NCBI GenBank assembly: GCA_016722945.1
Contig: JAEQMT010000055.1
Span: 1 to 50,911, forward strand
Source of the DNA: Desulfofustis sp. PB-SRB1
Lineage (GTDB): Bacteria > Desulfobacterota > Desulfobulbia > Desulfobulbales > Desulfocapsaceae
Reading direction: 5' to 3'
DNA length: 50,911 nt
Shown here: one piece after another, positions 43,679 through 50,911 of the stretch
Position numbering within the stretch: the stretch's first letter is position 1
Layout of the letters: each line of letters opens with the position of its first letter
Made by a program: the position numbers and the translations under genes
Notes under the pieces: generated by a model
Databases searched by the model: none
Told to the model about the DNA's origin: nothing
The model's input: only the letters and a program-made list of their open reading frames with translations

Positions 43679-44103
43679 AACTGGCAATAGATTCATCATC
43701 ATTGGCCAAAAGGTATGTGCGGGAAGCTGGCAGCGACGAACTGGATGTTTTTTTGAAAAGCGCTTCGAAGTTGGCTTTTTGCGTCATTTTAGTGCCTGAG
43801 ATCGTTTCCGCCCTCAACCTCCGACTGCGAGAACAGTGCATAACCAGTGCGGACTATCGTGCCGCCAAGAAGCAATTGTTGGATGATGTTGGTGACGCAA
43901 CGGTCTTGCAAATCACCCCTTCGGCGATCTCTCGGACCGTAAAACTTTTGGAGAGCAACGTTTTGCGTGCTATGGACGCCCTTCATGTTGCGTGTGCACT
44001 TGAGTGGCAGGCTGATATCTTTCTTACTTCAGACAAGAGGCAATTAGCAGCTTCCACGAATGCCGGCCTTCGCTCTGAATACATCGGCACATCGATGCGT
44101 TGA
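43675..44103 (+). CDS. PIN-domain toxin (VapC-like ribonuclease)
   Basis: A 142-residue PIN-domain protein. Acidic active-site residues are the Asp in LAIDSSSLAKRYV (residue 6), the Glu in VPEIVSALNL, the Asp in RAMDALHVACAL and the Asp in FLTSDKRQLAAS. PIN toxins cleave RNA, often tRNA or rRNA. Full length, paired with the upstream Phd-type antitoxin. Confidence 0.88.
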   Translation: MKLAIDSSSLAKRYVREAGSDELDVFLKSASKLAFCVILVPEIVSALNLRLREQCITSADYRAAKKQLLDDVGDATVLQITPSAISRTVKLLESNVLRAMDALHVACALEWQADIFLTSDKRQLAASTNAGLRSEYIGTSMR

Positions 44104-44201
44104 AATGACGGTCCTAAGCACGTCATTTTACCATCGTTGGCCTTCGACCATGAACGTATTCTGGCCGATTATTTCTCCAGCGCCTACCGCCTTGAGCAGT
44201 C

Positions 44202-44363
44202 CTAGAAAATACTTGTCAGGGTAAAATAGGTAATCAACCCGGTTCCCACCGAACCGTACAGCATCACTCAGGGGATGCAATCGGCCCCGAACCGCTTGGC
44301 TATAAAAGCGAAGGCGCCGACGCCGGCGAGTATGGAAATGATGATGACGAAAGTTGTATTCAC
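44202..44363 (-). pseudogene. Small two-helix membrane protein with an in-frame TGA
   Basis: On the minus strand a GTG at 44363 opens a frame encoding NTTFVIIISILAGVGAFAF and then KRFGADCIP, stop (TGA), and in the same frame VMLYGSVGTGLITYFTLTSIF, stop. Both halves look like membrane helices. The TGA could replace a TGG (Trp). There is no clear ribosome-binding site. Most likely a decayed small membrane gene. Confidence 0.35.
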
Positions 44364-44484
44364 GGTTTCAAAACAGGTTCAAAAGTAATTATCGCACGAA
44401 AACAGGAAAACACTTCCACCAAGACGAAAGGGCGCCCTGAAAAACAAGAACGTTCGTCCACCATCAAGGCGTGAGAAAAATTCT

Positions 44485-45651
44485 ATGCTTGATAAGAACA
44501 CATTGAAGAAAAACAAAAACCGGTTCGAAATCCGTGCTAACACACCGACAATGAAAGCGGTGGTAACGACAGGCAACGGCGGCTATGACAAACTTGAGTA
44601 TCGCGATGTTCCCATTCCCACACCGGAGCGGGGAGAGGTTCTCATCCACGTGTTAGCGGCGGGAGTCAACAATACGGAAATCAATACCCGTCTCGGCTGG
44701 TACTCTTCCAGTGTGAAAACCGGCACCGAAGAACTCGGTGGTGATGATAATGAGCGCGCCAGACACAAAGCAGATGGGGGGTGGAATGAGGCGACACCGT
44801 TTCCCCTTATCCAGGGGACGGACTGTTGCGGGAGAATCGTCTCGGTGGCACCCGGAGTAGATAAACGTACCATCGGCTCAAGAGTGCTGATTCGACCCTG
44901 CTGCCGTACAAAGGGGTGGGATAATCTGGAACATGTCTGGTTTGCCTCCGATTTTGATGGCGCATTTGCCCAGTTTGTAAAGATAGCGGCTGATGAGGTC
45001 TTTCCGGTTAGGTGCGATTGGACGGATGCGGAACTCGGGACAATTCCCTGTGCCTACGGCACGGCGGAAAACATGATTTATCGCGCCCAGGTTACTGCTT
45101 CCGACCATGTACTCATAGCCGGCGCATCAGGCGGTGTCGGCTCTGCCGCGGTGCAGCTGGCAAAGCTTCGAGAGGCAACAGTTACCGCGATTGCCGGCCA
45201 AGAGAAACTGGCAGCGGTACGGGAAATAGGCGCCGACCGGGTCATCCCGCGCGGTGACGATGTTGTTGATACTCTTGGGGAAAAATCGGTGGATGTGGTT
45301 ATCGACAACGTTGCTGGGCCGCCATTTCACACCATGATGCAGGTACTGAAAGCGGGTGGCCGCTATGTTTCGTCCGGAGCCATTGCCGGCCCTCTGGTCT
45401 CTCTCGACATGCGGCTCATGTACCTCAAAGATATAACGCTTATCGGATGCACCGCATGGGACGAGCCGGTTTTTCCCAACCTTATTTCCTCTATCGAAAA
45501 AGGTAAAATTAAGCCCCTGCTGGCCACAACATTTGCACTTGAAAACATTGCCGAGGCCCAGCAGGAATTCACGAAAAAAAACCATATCGGCAAATTTGTA
45601 CTGATCCCGCCTCCTCTTTCAAGGCAACAGCGGCAACTTTTCGATAAATAG
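44485..45651 (+). CDS. MDR-superfamily alcohol dehydrogenase / quinone oxidoreductase
   Basis: A 388-residue medium-chain dehydrogenase. The N-terminal GroES-like part runs from MKAVVTTGNGGYDKLEYRDVP, and the Rossmann motif is AGASGGVGSAAVQLA (about residues 212-226). The start is uncertain: the ATG at 44485 adds 22 residues before the family's usual start, the ATG at 44551, and neither has a strong ribosome-binding site. The substrate is unknown; the family reduces quinones, aldehydes or enones with NAD(P)H. Confidence 0.8.
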   Translation: MLDKNTLKKNKNRFEIRANTPTMKAVVTTGNGGYDKLEYRDVPIPTPERGEVLIHVLAAGVNNTEINTRLGWYSSSVKTGTEELGGDDNERARHKADGGWNEATPFPLIQGTDCCGRIVSVAPGVDKRTIGSRVLIRPCCRTKGWDNLEHVWFASDFDGAFAQFVKIAADEVFPVRCDWTDAELGTIPCAYGTAENMIYRAQVTASDHVLIAGASGGVGSAAVQLAKLREATVTAIAGQEKLAAVREIGADRVIPRGDDVVDTLGEKSVDVVIDNVAGPPFHTMMQVLKAGGRYVSSGAIAGPLVSLDMRLMYLKDITLIGCTAWDEPVFPNLISSIEKGKIKPLLATTFALENIAEAQQEFTKKNHIGKFVLIPPPLSRQQRQLFDK

Positions 45652-45734
45652 AAGAACTCGAGTGTTGATGTTCGGGCAGTGAAAAAGAGGCGTATGGCGA
45701 TGTGGTTCCGGAAAACCTGAGAAATTTCAGATTG

Positions 45735-45764
45735 AAAAAACCTATGGTTGTACATAGGGTTTTT
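45735..45764 (+). terminator. Rho-independent-like terminator after the MDR gene
   Basis: AAAAAACCTATG and CATAGGGTTTTT form a stem with a 6-nt loop and one bulged G, ending in a T-run. The A-run on the left side would let it work in both directions. Confidence 0.55.
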
Positions 45765-45936
45765 ATCACAGAAAAAACGTCCTTCCGCTGAAAAAGCTTG
45801 AATTTCGAACAGCGGTCAGCAGGTCACTATCACTGGTGAAGCAGTTTCTCGGACAGCAGACGCGCTGTTGAAGCACGCTGTACAAGAGCTTGTTTATCTC
45901 CGAACTCAGATATCACGTATGTAAAGGAGGTGCGCG

Positions 45937-47829
45937 ATGTCGATCCAGCCAAAGAACAAAGAACCCGCAACGCAAACCTGGCACACGCGTCTCGACAAGA
46001 CCACTTTCATTGGTGCACTTATACTCCTCGTGGCGGTGACGGTGCCGCTACTTCTATTTCCGACGGCTGGAGCCGCTTTTGTGGCAGAAGCGAAGATCTG
46101 GATGACCGATACATTAGGCGGCGTCTACCTGACGATCGGCCTCACCTCCTTTTTCTTTATGATCTATCTTATTTTCAGTGATGTCGGCAGCATAAAGCTT
46201 GGTGAGCCGGAAGAGGCGCCGGAATTTTCCACGGCGTCGTGGGCCGCGATGCTCTTTTGTGGTGGAATCGGCGCGTCCATTCTGTACTGGGCGCCCATCG
46301 AGTGGGCCTATTACTACCAGAACCCGCCCTTTAATGTGGCAGGCGGCAGTCAAGCCGCCGTACTCTGGTCCACCGTGTACGGACCGTTTCACTGGGGCCC
46401 CATCGCCTGGTCGATCTATCTGGTTCCGGCAATCCCGATTTCCTACTTCTTTTATGTACGCCGGCAGCCCGTACTGAAGGTTTCCACGGCGCTGGCGCCC
46501 GCCATCGGCGAACGCCGTGCCGCGGGCGGGCTCGGTAAAATCGTTGACATCCTCTTCGTATTTGGGCTGCTCGGCGGCGGTGCCACGACCCTTGGTCTTG
46601 CCGCACCACTGATCAATGAAGGCCTCGCCGTCTTGTTCGGGGTGGATAAATCAACGACCATGCAGATCCTCGTTTTATTGATCTGCACCTTCATTTTCGG
46701 CTATTCCGCCTACGCCGGCTTGGATAAGGGCATAAAAGTGCTCTCAAATATTAATTTCTGGACGGTGATGGCGCTGTTGGCATTCATATTTATGGTGGGG
46801 CCGACCATATTCATGTTTGATACCGGTGTTGACGCACTTGGCCGCATGCTATCCAATTTTTTCGATATGGCCACGTGGACGGAGCCGTTTGCCGGCCTCA
46901 TGGGCTTTTTAGACACCCGTTTCCCGCAACAATGGACCGTCTTTTACTGGGCCTGGTGGCTCGTCTTTTCACCGGCGATGGGACTTTTCATCGCCCGTAT
47001 TTCACGGGGACGCACGATCAAAGAAGTAGTGGTGGGCTCGCTCCTCTTTGGTTCCATGGGATGCTTCTTGTTTTTCATGGTTCTTGGCAACTACGCTCTC
47101 TATCTTCAGTTAACCGGTACGGTTGATGTCATTGCCATCCTCGGCTCAGGTGGCCCCACGGCAGTGTACGCCGTGCTTCAAAGTCTGCCTTTGGCCAACC
47201 TCGTTATTTTGGCCTTTACCCTTCTGGCAATTATCTTTACCGCGACCACCTTCGACAGCATTTCCTACATCCTTGCCGCCGTCGTGCAATCGGACGTCAC
47301 CGAGGAGCCGATGCGATGGAACAGGCTGTTCTGGGCCTTCGCACTTTCCGTCATGCCGATCACACTGCTGCTGCTCGGCGGGCTGGAGACCTTGCAAACA
47401 GCGGCGATTGTCGGAGGCATCCCGCTGATCGTCATTTCCGTGCTGCTCGGCGGCTCTGCAATCCGCGCGGCGATGGTCGATCTGCGCCGGCACCCCGAGT
47501 ACCAGTTCCCAATCATCAATATCGAAGACGTCACCGGCATCGATCCGTGGTCAGATGCGGGTATCGCCCAGAAGCGCTTTGAACGCGCCATAAAAGTGGC
47601 GCAGCAGGCGAAAAATCAGCAACAGGAAATTCTCGCGGAGCTATACAAGGTTCCGCGTGAGTCCCAATACGACGAGGAGAGGCAGCGCCGGCGGGCGGAG
47701 CTGGAAGAGAAGCTCATGGAGGCCAACGAACGACGGGCGCAGGCATCCGAAGCAGCCCGCAGAGCACGCGAAGAGTTTACCGTCGAGATGCGCTACCGGG
47801 AACAGCAACAAAAAACCACCACGGCGTAA
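45937..47829 (+). CDS. BCCT-family transporter (betaine/carnitine/choline)
   Basis: A 630-residue secondary transporter with about 12 membrane helices, preceded by AAAGGAGGTG. The substrate-site helix GGIGASILYWAPIEWAYYYQ resembles CaiT's 'GIMTWGPIEWYYY' more than the MGIGLVFWGVAEP of sodium-driven BetP-type carriers, and WWLVFSPAMGLFIARISRGRT is the family signature. After about residue 540 comes a charged coiled-coil tail (EERQRRRAELEEKLMEANERR). The tail could sense osmolality. Substrate is not certain; a CaiT-like exchange mode is possible. Confidence 0.88.
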   Translation: MSIQPKNKEPATQTWHTRLDKTTFIGALILLVAVTVPLLLFPTAGAAFVAEAKIWMTDTLGGVYLTIGLTSFFFMIYLIFSDVGSIKLGEPEEAPEFSTASWAAMLFCGGIGASILYWAPIEWAYYYQNPPFNVAGGSQAAVLWSTVYGPFHWGPIAWSIYLVPAIPISYFFYVRRQPVLKVSTALAPAIGERRAAGGLGKIVDILFVFGLLGGGATTLGLAAPLINEGLAVLFGVDKSTTMQILVLLICTFIFGYSAYAGLDKGIKVLSNINFWTVMALLAFIFMVGPTIFMFDTGVDALGRMLSNFFDMATWTEPFAGLMGFLDTRFPQQWTVFYWAWWLVFSPAMGLFIARISRGRTIKEVVVGSLLFGSMGCFLFFMVLGNYALYLQLTGTVDVIAILGSGGPTAVYAVLQSLPLANLVILAFTLLAIIFTATTFDSISYILAAVVQSDVTEEPMRWNRLFWAFALSVMPITLLLLGGLETLQTAAIVGGIPLIVISVLLGGSAIRAAMVDLRRHPEYQFPIINIEDVTGIDPWSDAGIAQKRFERAIKVAQQAKNQQQEILAELYKVPRESQYDEERQRRRAELEEKLMEANERRAQASEAARRAREEFTVEMRYREQQQKTTTA

Positions 47830-48446
47830 GCTGCTCCGTATCCGGCTTCACACATGTTCAACTCCCGCCGCAACAGCGGCCCAGCCACAGCCAAACAATT
47901 GGTGTTATATAGCAGGGTGGCCAGGGATTGTGGCGTTGCCACAGACCAGATTGACAAGATTGGTACGGTGCACCGCCTGGAAATCGGTCTTGGCACGATG
48001 GGCTGCGGTTCCGTCAACAAGGAGATGGGCCAGAGCTGTAAAGCGTGAGGGATATGTAGGCTATTAACCGCGCAATCTGATATCCACCTGACAATCCGGC
48101 CGGCTTGATCACAAAAACAAGTATGAGCCGCGGGGCAGCGTTGCCAATCTCACCGCCCTCACCAGGCTGGTGAGTTTGATGCTGCGCCATGTGTTCCTGG
48201 GTGAGCGGATCACCCTTGCCAAGATACAAAAGCAGCTGCAACGATCCTCACGCCAGAAGCGCGATCTACCCAACCTGGTATATCGAGTACTCTCCGAGAA
48301 AAAACTCCCGGGCAATGTGGTGGAGCGCCCCGCGGATTGAACACGGATTGCACTCAGCGATACCAACCCCCAAGGGAACGTGTGGGTAACCTGTCGGGCG
48401 CATTTTTTTGCCTGGTCAAGTTCGCCCGGTGGTTCTCCCCTGGTTA
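47830..48446. other. Intergenic region with an unidentified open frame (48092-48340)
   Basis: About 600 bp between the transporter and vapBC. On the plus strand, 48092-48340 is open for 82 codons without an ATG near its left edge; it encodes SVANLTALTRLVSLMLRHVF and RDLPNLVYRVLSEKKLPGN, basic and helix-prone. It looks like the C-terminal piece of a lost gene that I cannot name. Nothing convincing lies at 47830-48090. Confidence 0.35.
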
Positions 48447-48477
48447 TTGACATTTCAGCCATTACGATATATATCGT
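48447..48477 (+). promoter_or_regulatory. vapBC promoter with overlapping operator
   Basis: TTGACA at 48447-48452 and TATATC at 48470-48475 are spaced 17 bp apart. The -10 is inside a perfect 14-bp palindrome, ACGATATATATCGT (48464-48477), a likely VapB(C) binding site. VapB starts 30 bp downstream. Confidence 0.65.
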
Positions 48478-48507
48478 GGTATCTACCAAATAAATTTGGA
48501 GGCCAAC

Positions 48508-48735
48508 ATGCAAACCGCAAAACTATTCATTAATGGACGAAGCCAAGCCGTAAGGTTGCCAAAAAATTTAAGATTTTCCGGCACTGATGTTTTTATCGGA
48601 AAAATCGGCAAGATGGTTGTCCTGATTCCAAAAGATGACCCGTGGTCATCACTCATCAATAGCCTTGATCAATTTACCGATGATTTTATGGATAGCAGAA
48701 ATCAACCTGGCCAGGATTCTCGGGAAAGATTCTAG
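48508..48735 (+). CDS. vapB: VapB-type antitoxin (AbrB-like)
   Basis: I start at the ATG at 48508, preceded by GGAGG. The 75-residue protein opens with QTAKLFINGRSQAVRLPKNLRF, the swapped-hairpin AbrB motif of VapB antitoxins, and has an acidic C-terminus that would bind the toxin. Its stop shares one base with the vapC start. Confidence 0.9.
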   Translation: MQTAKLFINGRSQAVRLPKNLRFSGTDVFIGKIGKMVVLIPKDDPWSSLINSLDQFTDDFMDSRNQPGQDSRERF

Positions 48736-49136
48736 TGCAATTCATGCTCGATACAAACATCTGTATTTATATAATCAAGAGAAAACCTCCCAATGTTATT
48801 AACCGTTTCCAACAAGCCGAAATCTCGCACATAGGTATTTCGTCGATTACGCTGAGTGAACTACTATATGGTATCTCAAAAAGTTCAAAGCCCGAACAGA
48901 ACAGAATCGCTTTGACACAGTTTTTGGCACCATTAGAAATTTTGCCCTATGACGATGAAGCATCTCACTATTACGGCGATCTAAGAGCCCATTTGGAAAA
49001 ACAAGGAACGCCTCTTGGTTCACTTGATATGCTTATCGCCGCCCATGCGCTTTCAATTGACTGTACTCTGATTACCAACAACGAAAAAGAATTTATTCGA
49101 GTACCGAAATTAAAAATCGCTAACTGGGTTAACTAG
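48735..49136 (+). CDS. vapC: VapC toxin (PIN-domain ribonuclease)
   Basis: A 133-residue PIN protein from a GTG. Key acidic residues are Asp6 in MLDTNICIYIIK, the Glu in TLSELLYGI (about 42), the Asp in GSLDMLIAAHA (about 98) and the Asn/Glu of LITNNEKEF. VapC enzymes cleave initiator tRNA or 23S rRNA. It appears intact, with its antitoxin and operator. Confidence 0.9.
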   Translation: MQFMLDTNICIYIIKRKPPNVINRFQQAEISHIGISSITLSELLYGISKSSKPEQNRIALTQFLAPLEILPYDDEASHYYGDLRAHLEKQGTPLGSLDMLIAAHALSIDCTLITNNEKEFIRVPKLKIANWVN

Positions 49137-49395
49137 TTATTCTCACTATCAAAATTGATTCTCACTTCATAGTTTGACGAAGCCGCTTCGCGGCAGGTCT
49201 TTGATTGACGCTCTGTTGAAATTAATACCCTCCTGGTATTTTCTTACTCAAGTCACGCCGGCAGTGCAACACCGCGGTGCCGGACCGATCAATGTTACCT
49301 AAATATTGCAAAAAGGTAGCCATAGAAACATGAAAAAGGTAATATCCTTAGGAAGTTAACCATGACGAAAACAACCTGGAGGAATCACCTTTTTC

Positions 49396-50745
49396 ATGAA
49401 AGCAAACAATAGCAGGCGTAGTGCCCGAGTGTCATCAAAAAAAGTCACCATGACCAACACCGCTAAGGGTCTCACCAGTCAGGCAGGGCTTCTTCCCGTA
49501 GTCAAATTCCTGCGTCACAACGGTGCCGTTTCCCTCATCAAAGACACGATTGAGCATGAGCGCGGCAACAATGCCCTCTATGACTGCGTTGATGCACTGT
49601 TTCTCACCATTATCGGTACGATCGGAGGAGCCCGATCAGTAAGCGGTGTGGTCACTTTATGGGCGGATGGTATCCTCAGAAAAGTGGCGGGGTGGGTGTC
49701 AATTCCTGATCCAACCACGTTAGGACGTATCTTCCGAACATTTGCGGAGCGCCAGGTCTATCAGTTGGAAGTGTTGAATCATCGACTGCGGGGGAGATTC
49801 TGGAGAAAAGCATTGAGAAACGGCACCTCCACAATTGCCATGCGGCCGTGCCGCGTCATTGATGTCGATTCAACGGAAAAAACCGCCTATGGCACCCAAC
49901 AAGGGGTGAAAAAAGGCTACAATCCGTTTCGCAGAGGAAAAGCATCGTATCATCCACTGCTTGCTTTTTGTGCCGAGACAAAGGAGATTTTACAGGGATG
50001 GCTGAGAAGCGGTGATGCGTATACCGGCAATGGGGTGGTTGAATTTACCAAACAATTACTTGCTCACCTGCCGAACACGCAGACGATTCTGTTTCGTGGA
50101 GACAGCGGTTTTTTCAACGGCGCCCTGTTCGATCTGCTTGATCAGTATGGGCACGGCTACCTGGTCAAAGTAAAGCTGAAAGGACTCAATGAGCTTCTCT
50201 ATGCCCAGAGCTGGGAGCCGGTTTCTGGACACCCCCGGGTGGGGAACAGTGCAGCTTTTGGCATCGCTGCTCCACGTGGTCTGTCTCGCGTCGTTTTGTT
50301 GCGGTGCGGCGGGAGCGGACATGCGCGCGGAAAATCCCCCTGCAAAAGCCTGTTTGAGATCAAGGAGTATGACTTTTTCTGTTATGTGACAAGTGAAGAT
50401 ATGAGCTGCCGGCGGGCACATACCCAGTATGGTCGGCGGCGACGTGTGAGACGTGGATAGATGAGGCCAAAAATCAGATGAGTCTGGCCCACCTGAAGAT
50501 GGATGATTTCTGGGAAGCAGCGCTCTGTTCCAGTGTGCCGTAATGGCCTACAATACCATTCGTTGGATGGCACTGTGTAGCGGTAACAGAGAGCTGCGCC
50601 GCTGGGAGCCGGCGACGATTCGGACGATGCTTGTCAGAGTAGCCGGCAAGCTCCTGACAGGCTCCAGGCAATTTACGCTGCTCACCCCTTCCCATCATTT
50701 GTTCCCAGCCCAATGGGATGCCTGGGTTGATGTTGGATTACACTG
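49396..50745 (+). pseudogene. IS1380-family transposase, frameshifted
   Basis: The first frame (49396-50460) encodes the IS1380 start and core: DALFLTIIGTIGGARSV, CRVIDVDSTEKTAYGTQQG and ILFRGDSGFFNGALFDLLD. A missing G near 50432 shifts the frame. Protein resumes as CETWIDEAKNQMSLAHLK, and a second single-base loss near 50510 moves it again, to ALFQCAVMAYNTIRWMAL through to VDVGLH at 50745. Restored, the protein would be a normal ~450 residues. It cannot be active as it stands. Terminal repeats were not resolved. Confidence 0.82.
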
Positions 50746-50911
50746 AATCTCGTCTGTTCCCACAGAGCTGTAAGATACTGACAAAGGGGCAGGTACGCCC
50801 TGTATATGGTAGATTGCCCGTAAAATTGATTTATTGAGCGCTCCACCAGCTTGTGGTAGCCATATAAGGGCTATTTGTGAGATAGGGAAAGGCGGGGGAG
50901 GGAGTAAACAA

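Overview
The window is bacterial chromosome, probably from a free-living anaerobic proteobacterium of the Desulfobacterota type. That guess rests on gene style only: the mix of IS elements with ExeA-like ATPases, a very large alpha-2-macroglobulin, and short CAGAAG tandem repeats. No rRNA or other phylogenetic marker is present. REGION 1 (1-19.4 kb) is a CRISPR locus that appears to be type III. It opens with the tail of an unidentified gene and a Csx20-like ring nuclease. A leader and one very long array follow: 79 repeats of 35 nt and 78 spacers by my manual count. The array reads left to right, because its degenerate repeats lie at the right end and each repeat ends in ATTACGAC, which resembles a type III 5' crRNA tag. 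It is cut into four segments by three unrelated mobile elements: an IS1634-like IS (1789-3754), a Mu/Tn7-superfamily transposon (6793-10014) and an IS21-like element (10775-14150). Each has recognisable ends and a 5-bp target duplication, so the original array can be rebuilt. The adaptation genes follow at the leader-distal end: cas1, cas2 and a second, different cas2. Next come two genes that look like nucleotide-modification-associated families Nmad2 and Nmad3, a decayed antitoxin and a small membrane protein. No Cas10, Csm/Cmr, Cas6 or other effector lies in the window. REGION 2 (19.5-36.3 kb) is mostly ordinary chromosome: a translationally coupled AlbA_2/GHKL ATPase plus ParA pair, a 2,098-residue thioester-bearing alpha-2-macroglobulin, two small membrane proteins, 3-hydroxybutyrate dehydrogenase and a dihydrolipoamide-dehydrogenase-like flavoprotein. 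It ends in a quinone/phenol cluster: a ring-cleavage dioxygenase-hydrolase fusion (MhqO-MhqD type), an MhqR-like MarR regulator with two matching palindromic operators, and a Tat-exported multicopper oxidase. REGION 3 (36.3-50.9 kb) is accessory. An IS3-type orfA remnant is split by an IS4-family element, which is itself split by two further IS; all three insertions can be dated relative to one another from their target duplications (9, 7 and 3 bp). Beyond it lie a 730-residue transposase-like protein, a Phd-PIN toxin-antitoxin pair, an MDR oxidoreductase, a BCCT transporter, a VapBC pair and a frameshifted IS1380-like transposase. The most interesting signals are in region 1: spacers that are often antisense to ribosome-binding-site/start-codon junctions, spacers that are themselves tandem repeats, and the double-Cas2 adaptation module next to predicted DNA-modification genes.
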